Source: Flavobacterium tibetense (GTDB lineage Bacteria; Bacteroidota; Bacteroidia; Flavobacteriales; Flavobacteriaceae). From it: a DNA stretch of 64,000 nucleotides. The stretch's first letter is position 1; the number at the start of each line of letters is the position of its first letter. Shown piece after piece: positions 25,304 through 33,641 of this stretch. A model generated the notes under the pieces. It made no database searches and was not told the origin of the DNA. It saw nothing but the letters and a program-made list of their open reading frames with translations. The DNA is taken from contig NZ_QLST01000004.1 in the NCBI RefSeq assembly GCF_003293845.1, forward strand, positions 62,001 through 126,000. Direction: 5' to 3'. A program made the position numbers and the translations under genes.

Positions 25304-25411
25304 ACTATTAGTCAGTTTGGTTAAGATTTCTAAATGCTCTTTTGGAGATAATTCTACTTTAGTGTCTACTATTACGTGAGATAGTTTTGTAATTATTTCA
25401 GATATTGTCAT
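25289..25411 (-). CDS. Possible 40-residue protein, tail-to-tail overlap
   Basis: The frame reads MTISEIITKLSHVIVDTKVE followed by LSPKEHLEILTKLTNSLFGE, 40 residues. It looks like two amphipathic helices and is unlike random translation, with an ATG start and no rare residues. Its last 15 nt overlap the end of the YodC-like gene on the opposite strand. No exact promoter box was found upstream. It is too short to identify and could be spurious. Confidence 0.35.
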   Translation of the reverse strand: MTISEIITKLSHVIVDTKVELSPKEHLEILTKLTNSLFGE

Positions 25412-25444
25412 TTTTAGATTGTTTTTTTAACGCACAGTTTTGGT

Positions 25445-25527
25445 ACAATATCCTGTAACTTGTTTATATACGATACATTTACTCGCCAATACTCCCCAAA
25501 TCGGATGTATTAGTGCTACTTAGTTAC
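25445..25527. repeat. Palindromic boundary of the PanA islet, right
   Basis: ACAATATCCTGTAAC (25445-25459) is the inverted copy, 14 of 15 positions, of 23925-23939. It leads into an imperfect palindrome with ends GTAACT (25455-25460) / AGTTAC (25522-25527) and inner ATACAT (25473-25478) / ATGTAT (25505-25510). Confidence 0.65.
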
Positions 25528-25602
25528 GTTTATCAAATAATCAAATATTTCTTAAAAACCTCAAAACAATCCACTGAACACTAAAACCTGCTCACTGAAG
25601 AC

Positions 25603-26370
25603 TTACTTCAACTCCTTAATCGCTTCTTTTTCAATCCAGCCTTGGGTTTTGTCGGTGAGTTGGATTTGTTGCCAGTTGGCTACGGTTTCTAGCACGAAAA
25701 CTTTGGTGCCTTCGTGAAGTTCAAATGCGGTTTCGGCATTGGTTCTGGGTTCGGTTTTTACGGCAACTTCTTCTGCAAATACAATCGCAGGACGAATTTT
25801 AGCTTCCATTTCTTTTTGGATAATTGCAGCTAAAACAGCAACAAATAATACTATCAAAAACGCAAACATACCAATGAAAAAACTACGCTTCAATAAAGTG
25901 GTTTGTCCGAAATAGTAAATAATAAAACTCAATAAAAAACCAAAACCACCAAAAATCGCTATCCAAGCCCAAGTATCCACCGAAGCCATTTTGGTGAAAG
26001 AAAACACCATTTGCCCAAATCCAATTTCTGGAATTTCTTTTATGTCATCAATGGCTCTTTTTTGCGCAAAAGATAAATTGGTTTGAATAGCTTCGTCATT
26101 GGGATTGAGTAATAACGCTTTTTCGAAATAGTAAATCGCAGGGGCAATTTTGCCTAATTTGTAGTAACAATTTCCAATGTTGAAGTATAAATCTGAAGAT
26201 TCGCGTTCAAAATTGGTCACCAAAGATTCATAACCTTCAACAGCAGCAGCATAATCGCCATTGCGATACTTTTCATTTGCTAATTCGAAAATGTCATTAA
26301 CATTCGGCGCAGGTTCATCTGCCCAAACGAATGAGGAAAAAAGAAGGAAAAAATATACTATAAATTTCAT
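25603..26370 (-). CDS. batE: BatE-like TPR and SH3 membrane protein
   Basis: A 255-residue protein with a signal peptide (MKFIVYFFLLFSSFVWA), two to three TPR motifs at about residues 25-105 (ANEKYRNGDYAAAVEGYESLV, LYFNIGNCYYKLGKIAPAIYYFEKALLLNP), and two membrane helices at about 132-152 and 163-185. A C-terminal bacterial SH3 domain ends it (VAVKTEPRTNAETAFELHEGTKVFVLETVANWQQIQL). This is the architecture of BatE, last gene of the Bacteroides aerotolerance operon. It follows batD by 18 nt. Its function is unresolved; it presumably scaffolds a membrane complex. Confidence 0.87.
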   Translation of the reverse strand: MKFIVYFFLLFSSFVWADEPAPNVNDIFELANEKYRNGDYAAAVEGYESLVTNFERESSDLYFNIGNCYYKLGKIAPAIYYFEKALLLNPNDEAIQTNLSFAQKRAIDDIKEIPEIGFGQMVFSFTKMASVDTWAWIAIFGGFGFLLSFIIYYFGQTTLLKRSFFIGMFAFLIVLFVAVLAAIIQKEMEAKIRPAIVFAEEVAVKTEPRTNAETAFELHEGTKVFVLETVANWQQIQLTDKTQGWIEKEAIKELK

Positions 26371-26388
26371 TTTGTTCTTTGTTTCGAA

Positions 26389-28140
26389 TTAAACAATTTG
26401 TTTTTCAAGTTCTGAAATCACTTCAACGGCTTTGTTATAATCTTGTTGCATGGCTACTTCTGATGATGGCGTGTAGCGCGCAAATTCGCAATCGTTCATT
26501 AAGGAAATAAATTGCCCAACCGTAGCTTCCGTAGCTTTTTTGTTCAACAACAATTCTTGAATATTTTCTTTACTCATTTCGGAAGTTTCAATGTGTAATT
26601 TGGCTTTCAAGAAATTGTGTAACGCTTTTTCCATTGCCAAATAAAACGGTACTTTGTTGCCCATTTGTTTTTTCGCATCGGCTAAGAATTTCTTCGCTAA
26701 TTTGGTATTTCTTCTCACGCGGTTTCCAAATTCATCAGCATCTCTGGCTTCTTTTTTCTTTCTTGCCAAAATAATGATGGGTAACAACAAGAATGGCGCG
26801 ACTAATAATCCGTAGAACAAATTGGAACCAAAAAATGGCGTTTTGTTTATTGGCGTTAAATACGAAGTCAGCTTAATGTATTGGAAAGTATCGTTTTTAA
26901 CTACTGGTTTTTTGTTGTCATTTTGATTGGAACCAGCTACTGCATTTCCTTCCAAAACCGTAATTTCAATTGGTTCAGAAGTAATGGTTTTGTATGAATT
27001 GGAACTCAAATCAAAATAGGCAAATGTTTGTGGTTTGATGGTATACTTTCCTTTGAATTGCGGAATAATGGTATAGGTATCTGAAATTTTTCCAGTCATT
27101 CCCGTTAATGGCGTATTGACTTCTTCTTTGTGCTGCGGATCAAAAACTTCAAATGCATTTGGAAATTCTGGTTTTGGTAATTGGAATAACTTCAAATTGC
27201 CATTTCCTGATGCGGTTACTACTAAATCCAAAGATTCGCCTGCTTTTAATTGCGTTTTAGAAGCTTTCACACTGAAATCGAAAGTACCAACGGCTCCAGT
27301 AAAACTCTCTGGCTTGCCTTTTTCTGGTAATGGTTTTACATTGATGGATTTGGCTCCAGCTGAAACGGTTTTTTGAGTTGTGGAATAACTAGTAGTTTCC
27401 ATGAAACCGATTCGTTTTCTTGTAGGAACATCTACATCTAAATGAATAGAAAGTGGTTCCAATGGCTTATTTCCCGCTTCTAAAGGATATAAAATTACTT
27501 TTCGCCAAACCACCATCGCATAATCTTGTCCGTTATAAGTTCCAGCAACGGCTTCTAATTTTTTAATATCAATATGCTGACTCCAAAAACCATTATATTT
27601 TGGATTAGCCACTTCTCGCACATTTCTAACAATGAATCTTGGATCGAAATACAATTTGTAAACTACAGTTAAAGGTTCGTTCATATACGGATTTCCTTTG
27701 GAAACTTCGGCTACCAAATGAATGCCTTCACCAGCTTTATAATCTGGACTATTTGGGTCTTTTGGTTGTTGAATGGCATCGGTTACTGTAATTTTTATTG
27801 GCGTTGTTTTGTAAATTTCGTTATTAAATTCAATGCTCGCCGATTTAATGGTAAACGTTCCTTTTCTAGTAGGTTGTAAAATATAAGTAAAACTTCTATT
27901 GAATGATTTTACTCCATTTACCCAAGAATAACTCGTAGACTGAAACGGACCACCCACCAAACGGAAACCTTCAAAATCAGGCGGCGAAAAGTGATCACCA
28001 TCTTGGTTGATAGCAAAACTTACTTGTAAATTTTCGTTTAATCCCAACGAGTTTTTACTCACTTTTGCTTCAAACTTAACATCTTGAGCGGCTAAAAGTG
28101 TGTGCAGAAAAATGGTAAATAACAGTACTAGCTTTTTCAT
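26389..28140 (-). CDS. batD: BatD-family membrane protein
   Basis: The ATG at 28140 gives 583 residues with a signal peptide (MKKLVLLFTIFLHTLLAAQ); the frame could begin two codons earlier at a TTG. Most of the protein is periplasmic and beta-rich, built of Ig-like repeats typical of BatD (VSFAINQDGDHFSPPDFEGFRLVGGP, RKGTFTIKSASIEFN). A single transmembrane helix lies near residue 440 (FYGLLVAPFLLLPIIILA), followed by a cytoplasmic helical tail. It starts 7 nt after batC. It is likely a partner of the VWA proteins BatA and BatB. Confidence 0.9.
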   Translation of the reverse strand: MKKLVLLFTIFLHTLLAAQDVKFEAKVSKNSLGLNENLQVSFAINQDGDHFSPPDFEGFRLVGGPFQSTSYSWVNGVKSFNRSFTYILQPTRKGTFTIKSASIEFNNEIYKTTPIKITVTDAIQQPKDPNSPDYKAGEGIHLVAEVSKGNPYMNEPLTVVYKLYFDPRFIVRNVREVANPKYNGFWSQHIDIKKLEAVAGTYNGQDYAMVVWRKVILYPLEAGNKPLEPLSIHLDVDVPTRKRIGFMETTSYSTTQKTVSAGAKSINVKPLPEKGKPESFTGAVGTFDFSVKASKTQLKAGESLDLVVTASGNGNLKLFQLPKPEFPNAFEVFDPQHKEEVNTPLTGMTGKISDTYTIIPQFKGKYTIKPQTFAYFDLSSNSYKTITSEPIEITVLEGNAVAGSNQNDNKKPVVKNDTFQYIKLTSYLTPINKTPFFGSNLFYGLLVAPFLLLPIIILARKKKEARDADEFGNRVRRNTKLAKKFLADAKKQMGNKVPFYLAMEKALHNFLKAKLHIETSEMSKENIQELLLNKKATEATVGQFISLMNDCEFARYTPSSEVAMQQDYNKAVEVISELEKQIV

Positions 28141-28147
28141 TTTCAAA

Positions 28148-28936
28148 TTACCAATCTTTATCGTTTGTTTTGGGTTGTGCTTTTACTTTTTTGGCGTTTA
28201 TTTTGTCTTGAATGTTCTTTTCCGCATTGTTTACAGCGTCTAAGATACTTTCAATTTGTTGTTTGTTGGCTCCAGAAGGTTTTGGATTCTGACTTTGTTT
28301 GTCGTCTTTGTTGTCCTCGTTTTTATCTTCTTTGTTGTCGCCTTGGTTTTTGTTATCGTCTTTATCGCCTTGATCAGAATCTTTTTTGTCTTTGTCTTTT
28401 CCGTTGTCTTTTTTGTCCTTTTTATCGTCCTGATTGTCTTGGTTTTGATTCTGATTTTGGTCTTTATCTTTGTCCTTATCCTTGTTGTCTTGATTGTTTT
28501 TTGGCGGATTTTCTTTTAATTTTTGCTTTGCCAATGCATAATTGTAACGCGTTTCCTCATCATATGGATTGTTTCGTAATGCATTTTTGTAAGCATCAAC
28601 AGCCGCTTGATAATTTTCTTCCAACATAAAGGTGTTGCCCAAATTGTGATAGGCTTTGTGCTTTTCTTCTTTGGTTTTAGCGCTTTCTATAGCATTAAAA
28701 AATTTGAATTTGGCTTCACCTGGTTGATTTTGGCGGTAAATACTAGTTCCCAAATTGTAATTAGCAACCGCTCTTTTTTCTTCATTTTTAGATTGAGAAA
28801 CACGAAAATTAGCTTCCGAATTAATGTAATTTTTACTGCCAAATTCTTGCGTGCCTTCATACAAGTTTTTGTCTTTCTTTTGGGCGGAAAGAAAGGACGA
28901 AATTCCAAGTAATGCTATCAATATAATCCTCTTCAT
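28148..28936 (-). CDS. batC: BatC-like TPR protein with Asp/Lys-rich tail
   Basis: The ATG at 28936, 1 nt after the batB stop, gives 262 residues with a signal peptide (MKRIILIALLGISSFLSAQ). Three TPR-like motifs cover about residues 25-135 (AVANYNLGTSIYRQNQPGEAKFKFFNAIESA, HKAYHNLGNTFMLEENYQAAVDAYKNALRNNP). A low-complexity stretch of about 80 residues made of Lys, Asp, Asn and Gln follows, then a short conserved end (GANKQQIESILDAVNNAEKNIQDKI). The end is the part usually seen in Bat TPR proteins. The low-complexity DNA gives long antisense frames that are artefacts. Confidence 0.87.
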   Translation of the reverse strand: MKRIILIALLGISSFLSAQKKDKNLYEGTQEFGSKNYINSEANFRVSQSKNEEKRAVANYNLGTSIYRQNQPGEAKFKFFNAIESAKTKEEKHKAYHNLGNTFMLEENYQAAVDAYKNALRNNPYDEETRYNYALAKQKLKENPPKNNQDNKDKDKDKDQNQNQNQDNQDDKKDKKDNGKDKDKKDSDQGDKDDNKNQGDNKEDKNEDNKDDKQSQNPKPSGANKQQIESILDAVNNAEKNIQDKINAKKVKAQPKTNDKDW

Positions 28937-28937
28937 C

Positions 28938-29975
28938 TTACTTTTTCTCATTAAATAAATTCAACTTTTGTAACCAAGCCGTTTTGCGTTCTAAAAAGAA
29001 AACATCTAATAATAACAACAAAAAGGCAAAACCTATAAACCATTGGTATTGCGTTTGGTATTCGGCTATTTGTTGGGTTTCAAATTCTGTTTTTTCTATG
29101 TTATCTAAAGCGTTTTTGATTTGTTCAAGTACGACTTTAGTTGAAGTTCCATCAATATAACCTGCTTTTGTGCTTTCTGCGATTTCGGTTAACAAACTTG
29201 GATTTAATTTGGTAATAACGGTTTCACCGTTGCTGTCTTTTTTATAACCTGCAATTACGTTGTTATCGGCTTTGATTGGTATTGGTCCACCTTTTTCGGT
29301 TCCAACGCCAATAGTGATGATTTTTATACCTTTTTCAATCGCTAAATTAATCGCTTCCGATTGTCCTTCGCTATGATCTTCGCCATCAGAAACCAAAATA
29401 ATTAGCTTACTGGTATCAACCGCATCGAAATATTTGGTTGCCAAATTCACTGCATCATTCAAAGCCGTTCCTTGCGATGAAACCATATTGGTATTCATAT
29501 TTTGCAAGTACATTTTGGCAATACTATAATCTGTCGTCATCGGTAAAACGGGATAAGCGCTTCCGGCATAACCTACTATTCCAATTCTATCGTTTCCTAA
29601 ATTGTTGATGATTTGGGAAATAATTTGTTTGGACTTATCCAATCGGTTAGGAGCAACATCTTCTGCTAGCATACTTTTTGAAATATCAAGCGCAAACACG
29701 ATATCAATTCCTTGACGTTTTACGGTTTCCATTTTGGTACCAATTTTTGGGTTGACCAAAGCAAAAATCAAAGCAATCAAAGCCAAAAGTAAGGTACCAA
29801 ACTTCAAAACAGGCTTAAAAACCGATTTTTCTGGACTCAATTTTTGTACCAATGCTAAATCGCCAAATTCTTTTTGTTTTTTCTTTTTCCAAAGCATTTG
29901 GACAAGAAAAAGCGCTACTAAAATGGGAATTAGTAGTAGTAAATACAAATATTTTGGTTCTTCTAATAGATACAT
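28938..29975 (-). CDS. batB: BatB, VWA-domain membrane protein
   Basis: A 345-residue protein with two N-terminal hydrophobic helices (about 10-27 and 58-75), a von Willebrand factor A domain whose MIDAS motif DISKSM begins at about residue 97 with the later TALNDA and VSDGEDHSEGQ elements, and a C-terminal helix (WFIGFAFLLLLLDVFFL). The same layout is found in BatA, 5 nt upstream. Metal-dependent ligand binding on the periplasmic or membrane face is expected. Confidence 0.92.
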   Translation of the reverse strand: MYLLEEPKYLYLLLLIPILVALFLVQMLWKKKKQKEFGDLALVQKLSPEKSVFKPVLKFGTLLLALIALIFALVNPKIGTKMETVKRQGIDIVFALDISKSMLAEDVAPNRLDKSKQIISQIINNLGNDRIGIVGYAGSAYPVLPMTTDYSIAKMYLQNMNTNMVSSQGTALNDAVNLATKYFDAVDTSKLIILVSDGEDHSEGQSEAINLAIEKGIKIITIGVGTEKGGPIPIKADNNVIAGYKKDSNGETVITKLNPSLLTEIAESTKAGYIDGTSTKVVLEQIKNALDNIEKTEFETQQIAEYQTQYQWFIGFAFLLLLLDVFFLERKTAWLQKLNLFNEKK

Positions 29976-29980
29976 AGCTT

Positions 29981-30985
29981 TTAAATAAAACTTCTAAATA
30001 CGGTGTTTTTCAATAGCATTTCGATAGCTAAAAGCAACATCGCCAATAATACTAACGGTTTGAATTTTTCGTCGTAATTGAAATATTTTTGTTCTTCGAT
30101 TTCAGTGGTTTCTAATTGGTTGATTTCTTCGTAGATTTCTTCCAATTTCTTATTACTTGTGGCTCTAAAATATTTACCATTGGTAGTTTTCGCAATTTCT
30201 CGCATCAATTTTTCATCGATTTCCACTGGCATATTTTGGTATACAAATTCGCCATTCTTTTTTCCAATTGGAAACGGCGCTACACCATTTGTTCCAATAC
30301 CAATGGTATACACTTTGATGCCGTATTGTTCCGCAATATCAGAAGCCATTCTTGGGTCGATAGTTCCTGAATTATTCACACCATCGGTTAACAAAATAAT
30401 GATTCTGCTTTTGGCTTTACTATCGCGTAAACGGTTAATTGCTGTTGCCAAACCAACGCCAATTGCTGTTCCATCAGCAATTATAGTATCGTCGTATTCT
30501 ATGGTTTTTAACGATTGCAAAACCACGGTTTTATCTGAAGTTACTGGTGTTCGTGTATAACTTTCACCTGCATAAACTACCAATCCAATTCGGTCGTTGA
30601 TTCTATCTTCTACAAAAGTGGCGGCTACGCGTTTTAATGCTTCTAATCGGTTAGGTTTTAAATCTTTGGCTAGCATACTTCCTGAAACGTCGATTGCCAT
30701 TACAATATCGATACCTTTGGTAACTCTTGATTTGGCAGAAACATCAACCGTTCTTGGTCGGGCTAATGCAACAATGATGCTACTCAAAGCCAATAAGCGC
30801 AACACAAAAAGTAATGGTTTCAATTTTGCTACCAATGAAGTTTGATTGCCGAAAGGCGTTAGCGAACTCATTTTCAACGTTGGCGATTGCTCTTTACGTT
30901 TGTAAAAATACCAGCCAATGGCTAGTGGCAAAGCCAAAAACAACCAAAAAAACTCGGGATGAAGAAAACTTATATTTGTCATCAT
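29981..30985 (-). CDS. batA: BatA, VWA-domain membrane protein
   Basis: A 334-residue paralogue of BatB, with helices at about residues 10-27 and 58-75, a VWA domain with an intact MIDAS (AIDVSGSM, residues 98-104; TDGVNNSG), and a C-terminal helix. The start overlaps the stop of the upstream membrane protein gene (ATGA type, 30982-30985), so translation is coupled; an adjacent second ATG is an equally possible start. Confidence 0.92.
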   Translation of the reverse strand: MMTNISFLHPEFFWLFLALPLAIGWYFYKRKEQSPTLKMSSLTPFGNQTSLVAKLKPLLFVLRLLALSSIIVALARPRTVDVSAKSRVTKGIDIVMAIDVSGSMLAKDLKPNRLEALKRVAATFVEDRINDRIGLVVYAGESYTRTPVTSDKTVVLQSLKTIEYDDTIIADGTAIGVGLATAINRLRDSKAKSRIIILLTDGVNNSGTIDPRMASDIAEQYGIKVYTIGIGTNGVAPFPIGKKNGEFVYQNMPVEIDEKLMREIAKTTNGKYFRATSNKKLEEIYEEINQLETTEIEEQKYFNYDEKFKPLVLLAMLLLAIEMLLKNTVFRSFI

Positions 30986-32628
30986 TGTGCGGCTTTTTTA
31001 AGTTCAACAGATGCCAAAACCCGATCCATTACTTCACGAGCAAATTTGTCGTCTTCTCTATAAATCAAGAACAATTCTTGTGCGCCTGAAGGTTGTGCGA
31101 AAACTAAAATTTCGTAACCCATTTGAATTTGTTCGTTCTTCAACGGATTCAAAGCGGTGAATGTTCCGTAAGCTCTTTTTCCAGTTAAGCCTTTTGGGTC
31201 TTCGTAATCATCTACTTTTACAGTGATGTTTTGAGCGCCCATTGCTTGAAGTTGTTTTAAATCAGATTCCAAAGTCATTTCTAAATCAATAGAAGTCGTG
31301 TCTTTCAGTGCTGTTGTTTTTAAAACAATAGAAAAATTATCCAAAACACTTCCATAAGCAAACATACTTGCCGATTTGATATTGGGTGGCAAATTGTTTT
31401 GTATGCGTTCGTCAATGACGCGTTTCAATACTTTTGGAGTTGCAATAGAAATTGCTGGATCACCGTAATCAGAAGTAATCCATTCTTCTTTCAATAGCGA
31501 TTCTGCGGTATGACCTAGCCAATTTTCTCTTACGTAATCAACACCTTTGGTAACGCCAAAGAAAACACCAACTAATAAAAGAATAAATCCAACAGCCGAA
31601 GCCGGAATTAAAATGCGTTGTAGTTTTTGTTTTTTCTCTTTTTTGCGTTTCATTTCTTCGGCGAAAAGATTTTCGGTTTCTTCTTCGCTTCTTGGAATGG
31701 CTTTATCTAAGGAAATCAAGAAGGTATCAATGCTTTTTTTGTCGTTTTGAATTTCGAAATCCAGTGGTTTCGATTTGGCAAATTTTACTAAATCGGCATT
31801 GGATAATACTTTTTTGAAATTTTCTAAATCAGAATTACTTAATTTGATTTTTTTCTGACGAATGGCTATTTTCATCGCGTCATACAATTCGTTAGAAGTA
31901 CTTTCCATTGCCGGAACTTCAGTGGCTTCTTCTATGTAATTTCTAGCAATATCGGTTAATTCAGAATAGTAGGTTTTGGTTTCTCCTTTTTGCCAAAGTT
32001 CTTTTTTCTCTAAATTTTGTAACTGCATTAATGCTTTTTCGATAGGCGATGCAAATAGAATGGCTTCGGCTTCGTTCTTTTTGGTTTGGCGCTTTTTGAT
32101 AAAATAATACAACCCAAAACCTAAAGCGATTAATCCAAGTAAAAACAAAATCAAGTACAACCACCACCAATCCATGGGTTTCTCAGCTTCAATTATAGAC
32201 TTGATGTCATACATTTGTTGCTTTAAAGTATCCACAATTACTGGATTTACTACAACAGCAAACGAATCGGTTTTAACGGATTGGTTGTTGATTAAGACTA
32301 CTAATTTTGGAATTACATAACGACCTGAATCGAATTGGGTTAAGCCGTATTTTTTGATTAACTCTAATTTATCTTCTTTTGCGATGGTATCAATTGGATA
32401 GGATTCTAAAACTTCTAATTGACCAAAAAACGGACCGTCAGGGAAAACTACTTTGTCTTTTTTAGAAACATTGGCTTTTATGGTCAAATGAAATTGCGAA
32501 CCAATTTTAATAGCCGTTGAATCTACAGAAGACGTTATCGATTGGGAAAAAGAAATGCTCGAAAACAGGAAAAAAACAAAAAATGTTTTCATCCAATTGC
32601 TATAAATATTTCTTTTACTAGTGTTCAT
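30982..32628 (-). CDS. Membrane protein of the Bat operon (BatD-like N-terminus)
   Basis: The 548-residue product starts with a signal peptide; either the first Met or Met13 (MKTFFVFFLFSSISFSQ, start 32592) may be used. A beta-rich periplasmic segment of about 110 residues resembles the first Ig-like part of BatD. A membrane helix (WWWLYLILFLLGLIALGFGLYYFI, about 153-176) and a helical cytoplasmic region follow, then a second helix (ILIPASAVGFILLLVGVFFGV, about 340-360) and a domain of about 190 residues ending VMDRVLASVELKKAAQ. It sits between DUF58 and batA as a fixed operon member. I know no established name. Confidence 0.85.
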   Translation of the reverse strand: MNTSKRNIYSNWMKTFFVFFLFSSISFSQSITSSVDSTAIKIGSQFHLTIKANVSKKDKVVFPDGPFFGQLEVLESYPIDTIAKEDKLELIKKYGLTQFDSGRYVIPKLVVLINNQSVKTDSFAVVVNPVIVDTLKQQMYDIKSIIEAEKPMDWWWLYLILFLLGLIALGFGLYYFIKKRQTKKNEAEAILFASPIEKALMQLQNLEKKELWQKGETKTYYSELTDIARNYIEEATEVPAMESTSNELYDAMKIAIRQKKIKLSNSDLENFKKVLSNADLVKFAKSKPLDFEIQNDKKSIDTFLISLDKAIPRSEEETENLFAEEMKRKKEKKQKLQRILIPASAVGFILLLVGVFFGVTKGVDYVRENWLGHTAESLLKEEWITSDYGDPAISIATPKVLKRVIDERIQNNLPPNIKSASMFAYGSVLDNFSIVLKTTALKDTTSIDLEMTLESDLKQLQAMGAQNITVKVDDYEDPKGLTGKRAYGTFTALNPLKNEQIQMGYEILVFAQPSGAQELFLIYREDDKFAREVMDRVLASVELKKAAQ

Positions 32629-32690
32629 TTCTTCTTAATTAATTTGAAGTTGATTGAATTGTCTAATTTCTAACTTCTATATTCTTAATC

Positions 32691-33557
32691 TTAATTTCTC
32701 GCTTTAAAATACCCCAAAAGTTTGGTTACATAACTTTCATCTACTCTCGAACTCAAACTTCCTGCACCTGATTTTGAAAAGGTTTCGGTGAAATATTTCA
32801 CGTTTTCGTGATAGAATTTTTCGTATTCCAATCGTGTTTTTTTGGAAGTAGTATCCACCAAAAGGGTTTGACCTGTTTCTGCATCTAGCATGTTTACCAA
32901 ACCAATATTTGGCAATGAAGCTTCACGTGGATCAAATACACGAATTCCTGTAACATCGTGTTTTTTAGCCGCAATTTTTAACGTATGTTCGTAGTTGGAA
33001 GTCATAAAATCCGAAATCAAAAACACGATAGCTTTTTTCTTCATTACGCTAGAAAGAAATTTCAAAGCTTGTGCCAAATCGGTTTTTTTGCTTTTGGGTT
33101 GAAATTCAATCAACTCACGAATAATTCGCAACACGTGCGATTTTCCTTTTTTCGGTGGAATATACAATTCGATAGCATCTGAAAATAGAATCAATCCAAC
33201 TTTATCATTATTTTGGGTGGAAGAAAACGCTAAAGTGGCGGCAATTTCGGTAACCACTTCACTTTTCAGTTGGTTTTTTGTTCCAAAACTTTCCGAACCT
33301 GAAATATCTACCATTAACATCATGGTGAGTTCGCGCTCTTCTTCGAATACTTTTACGTAAGGTTCGTTGTAGCGTGCGGTTACATTCCAATCAATCGCAC
33401 GAATATCGTCTCCGTATTGGTATTGGCGTACTTCAGAAAACGTCATTCCGCGACCTTTAAAAGACGTATGGTATTCGCCCGAAAAGATATGATCACTCAA
33501 TCTTCGGGTTTTGATTTCTATTTTACGAACTTTTTTTAGTATTTCTTTGGTATCCAT
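32691..33557 (-). CDS. DUF58-domain protein
   Basis: A 288-residue protein with the DUF58 core EVRQYQYGDDIRAIDWNVTARYNEPYVKVFEEERELT and a VWA-like stretch (LMVDISGSESFGT; LISDFMTSNYEHT). Such proteins are regularly encoded next to MoxR ATPases and are thought to act with them in cofactor insertion or complex assembly. The N-terminal residues ILKKVRKIEIKTRRLSDHIFSGEY are also characteristic. It is the second gene of the operon, 84 nt after moxR. The gap contains a 13-bp tandem repeat (33567-33592). Confidence 0.92.
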   Translation of the reverse strand: MDTKEILKKVRKIEIKTRRLSDHIFSGEYHTSFKGRGMTFSEVRQYQYGDDIRAIDWNVTARYNEPYVKVFEEERELTMMLMVDISGSESFGTKNQLKSEVVTEIAATLAFSSTQNNDKVGLILFSDAIELYIPPKKGKSHVLRIIRELIEFQPKSKKTDLAQALKFLSSVMKKKAIVFLISDFMTSNYEHTLKIAAKKHDVTGIRVFDPREASLPNIGLVNMLDAETGQTLLVDTTSKKTRLEYEKFYHENVKYFTETFSKSGAGSLSSRVDESYVTKLLGYFKARN

Positions 33558-33566
33558 TTTTATTAG

Positions 33567-33592
33567 TTGGCAGTCGCAGTTGGCAGTCGCAG
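33567..33592. repeat. 13-bp perfect tandem repeat
   Basis: TTGGCAGTCGCAG occurs twice in immediate succession between moxR and the DUF58 gene. The same words occur in the hairpin at 10038-10071. Further ACTGAGACTG-type words continue to about 33640. Confidence 0.85.
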
Positions 33593-33641
33593 TGATTTTA
33601 CAGAGTCAACTGCTAACTGAGACTGAATACTGTTAACTAAA

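Noticed and set aside
28165..28629. Long plus-strand frames antisense to batC
   Set aside because: They come from the low-complexity Lys/Asp codons read backwards, giving Cys/Leu/Val/Phe-rich nonsense. The minus-strand TPR protein is clearly the gene.
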